A stretch of 32,793 nt of DNA, taken from positions 1 to 32,793 of the forward strand of contig NZ_MUBK01000031.1 in assembly GCF_002127545.1 (NCBI RefSeq). Direction: 5' to 3'. The translations under genes and the position numbers were made by a program. This stretch comes from Xenorhabdus beddingii. Its GTDB lineage: Bacteria; Pseudomonadota; Gammaproteobacteria; Enterobacterales; Enterobacteriaceae. Shown here piece by piece: positions 32,231 to 32,793 of the stretch (its first letter is position 1; the number at the start of each line of letters is the position of its first letter). The notes beneath the pieces are model-generated. The model was not told where the DNA came from. It saw only the letters and a program-made list of their open reading frames with translations, and ran no database searches.

Positions 32231-32793
32231 GATGTGGATATATAATCAGGGTAATATATTATTTTTTATGGAATTTTTAATCATTAAAACAATCTGATCA
32301 CTACATTTCCATAAAAAAGTGATTTTAGTAATGAATGTTTTTAATTGTATCAGCTAGGGAGAAAGGAATATGGCTTTCGCGTTTTGACGGTGGCAAGGTG
32401 GCTGTTATACTGAAAAAGTTCGTTAATTCGGCGATGAAGTTTTTTTAACTTAAAGAGTATCAACGGTACTTAGGCACGTTAGGCAGTGTTTTCCATCGTC
32501 TTTCGTAGCTAACTTCAGGGTGGGGAAGTTTCACTCTTATTTTTTGCCAGAGAGGATGACTTGTTGATACCAGCGGCGGTTTCCCGTGAAGCAGGACTCA
32601 GTTCATCGACTGTAGTACTAATACTCTGTCACGTCCTTGGCCGAAAGGCGGATGAATTATCGCAAATTACCTCGGAATATATCGTGGGGTATTCTGTCTA
32701 GTCCTGATATACGTTGACACTTATTTTACTCATCACCGCCTGATGATGTACGTCATCGGGCGTTTGATATTTTAGGGCTAAGTGGGGTCGGTA
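32231..32793. other. Terminal stretch without an intact gene
   Basis: No convincing gene is present. A frame at about 32534-32698 reads ...DDLLIPAAVSREAGLSSS... and ends GRKADELSQITSEYIVGYSV before a stop. The last part vaguely recalls the GR-A-x-x...YIxGY motif of fumarylacetoacetate hydrolase-like proteins, so a decayed gene is possible. The last ~70 bases are open and may belong to a gene that continues beyond the window. Confidence 0.3.

Noticed and set aside
32340-32793. Insertion sequence remnant
   Set aside because: No terminal inverted repeats or transposase motifs could be seen.

Overview
The window looks like a chromosome segment of a Morganellaceae bacterium, most likely Xenorhabdus or Photorhabdus. 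The housekeeping proteins (ValS, HolC, PepA, LptF, LptG, AmpH) closely resemble those of Escherichia coli but sit in a more AT-rich genome, and tandem trimeric adhesins are common in that group. The genus is an inference; no database search was possible.

Layout. Positions 1-3235 hold two tandem trimeric autotransporter adhesins. The first is cut by the window edge and carries eight near-perfect 63-bp repeats; the second is complete. Their last ~510 bp appear identical. A periplasmic amino-acid binding protein (minus strand) then diverges from an azlC-azlD amino-acid exporter pair. Positions 5458-10534 hold pepA-holC-valS (minus strand), divergent from lptF-lptG (10815-12991), the inner-membrane half of the LPS export machine. 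Next come a small gene with a His/Cys dyad resembling clan CD (C80/CHAT-like) peptidases, an ampH-like penicillin-binding hydrolase with a lipobox, and a 28-codon membrane peptide.

The tRNA-Leu(CAA) gene leuX (15605-15689) is the insertion site of a 14.2-kb integrative element. It is bounded by direct repeats of the tRNA 3' end at 15666-15693 and 29887-29913. The element carries a P4-type integrase, a tape-measure/lytic-transglycosylase protein with no other tail gene, a Q-type antiterminator, an AlpA regulator, and a tightly overlapped operon (GIY-YIG protein, Icd-like protein, four small unknown proteins, AEP-D5-SF3 primase-helicase). Iteron-like repeats follow the helicase gene. This is the plan of a P4-like phage satellite: integrase at the tRNA, regulator and primase-helicase at the far end, and no capsid or terminase genes. 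Between its genes lie long non-coding stretches with many short palindromes of differing arms but similar A/T centres, one contiguous four-way-junction fold and a covarying repeated hairpin. These are the least explained features of the window.

To the right of the element, the displaced original leuX terminator is followed by an adenylate-kinase-like P-loop protein, a HEAT-repeat-like protein, and a terminal stretch without an intact gene.
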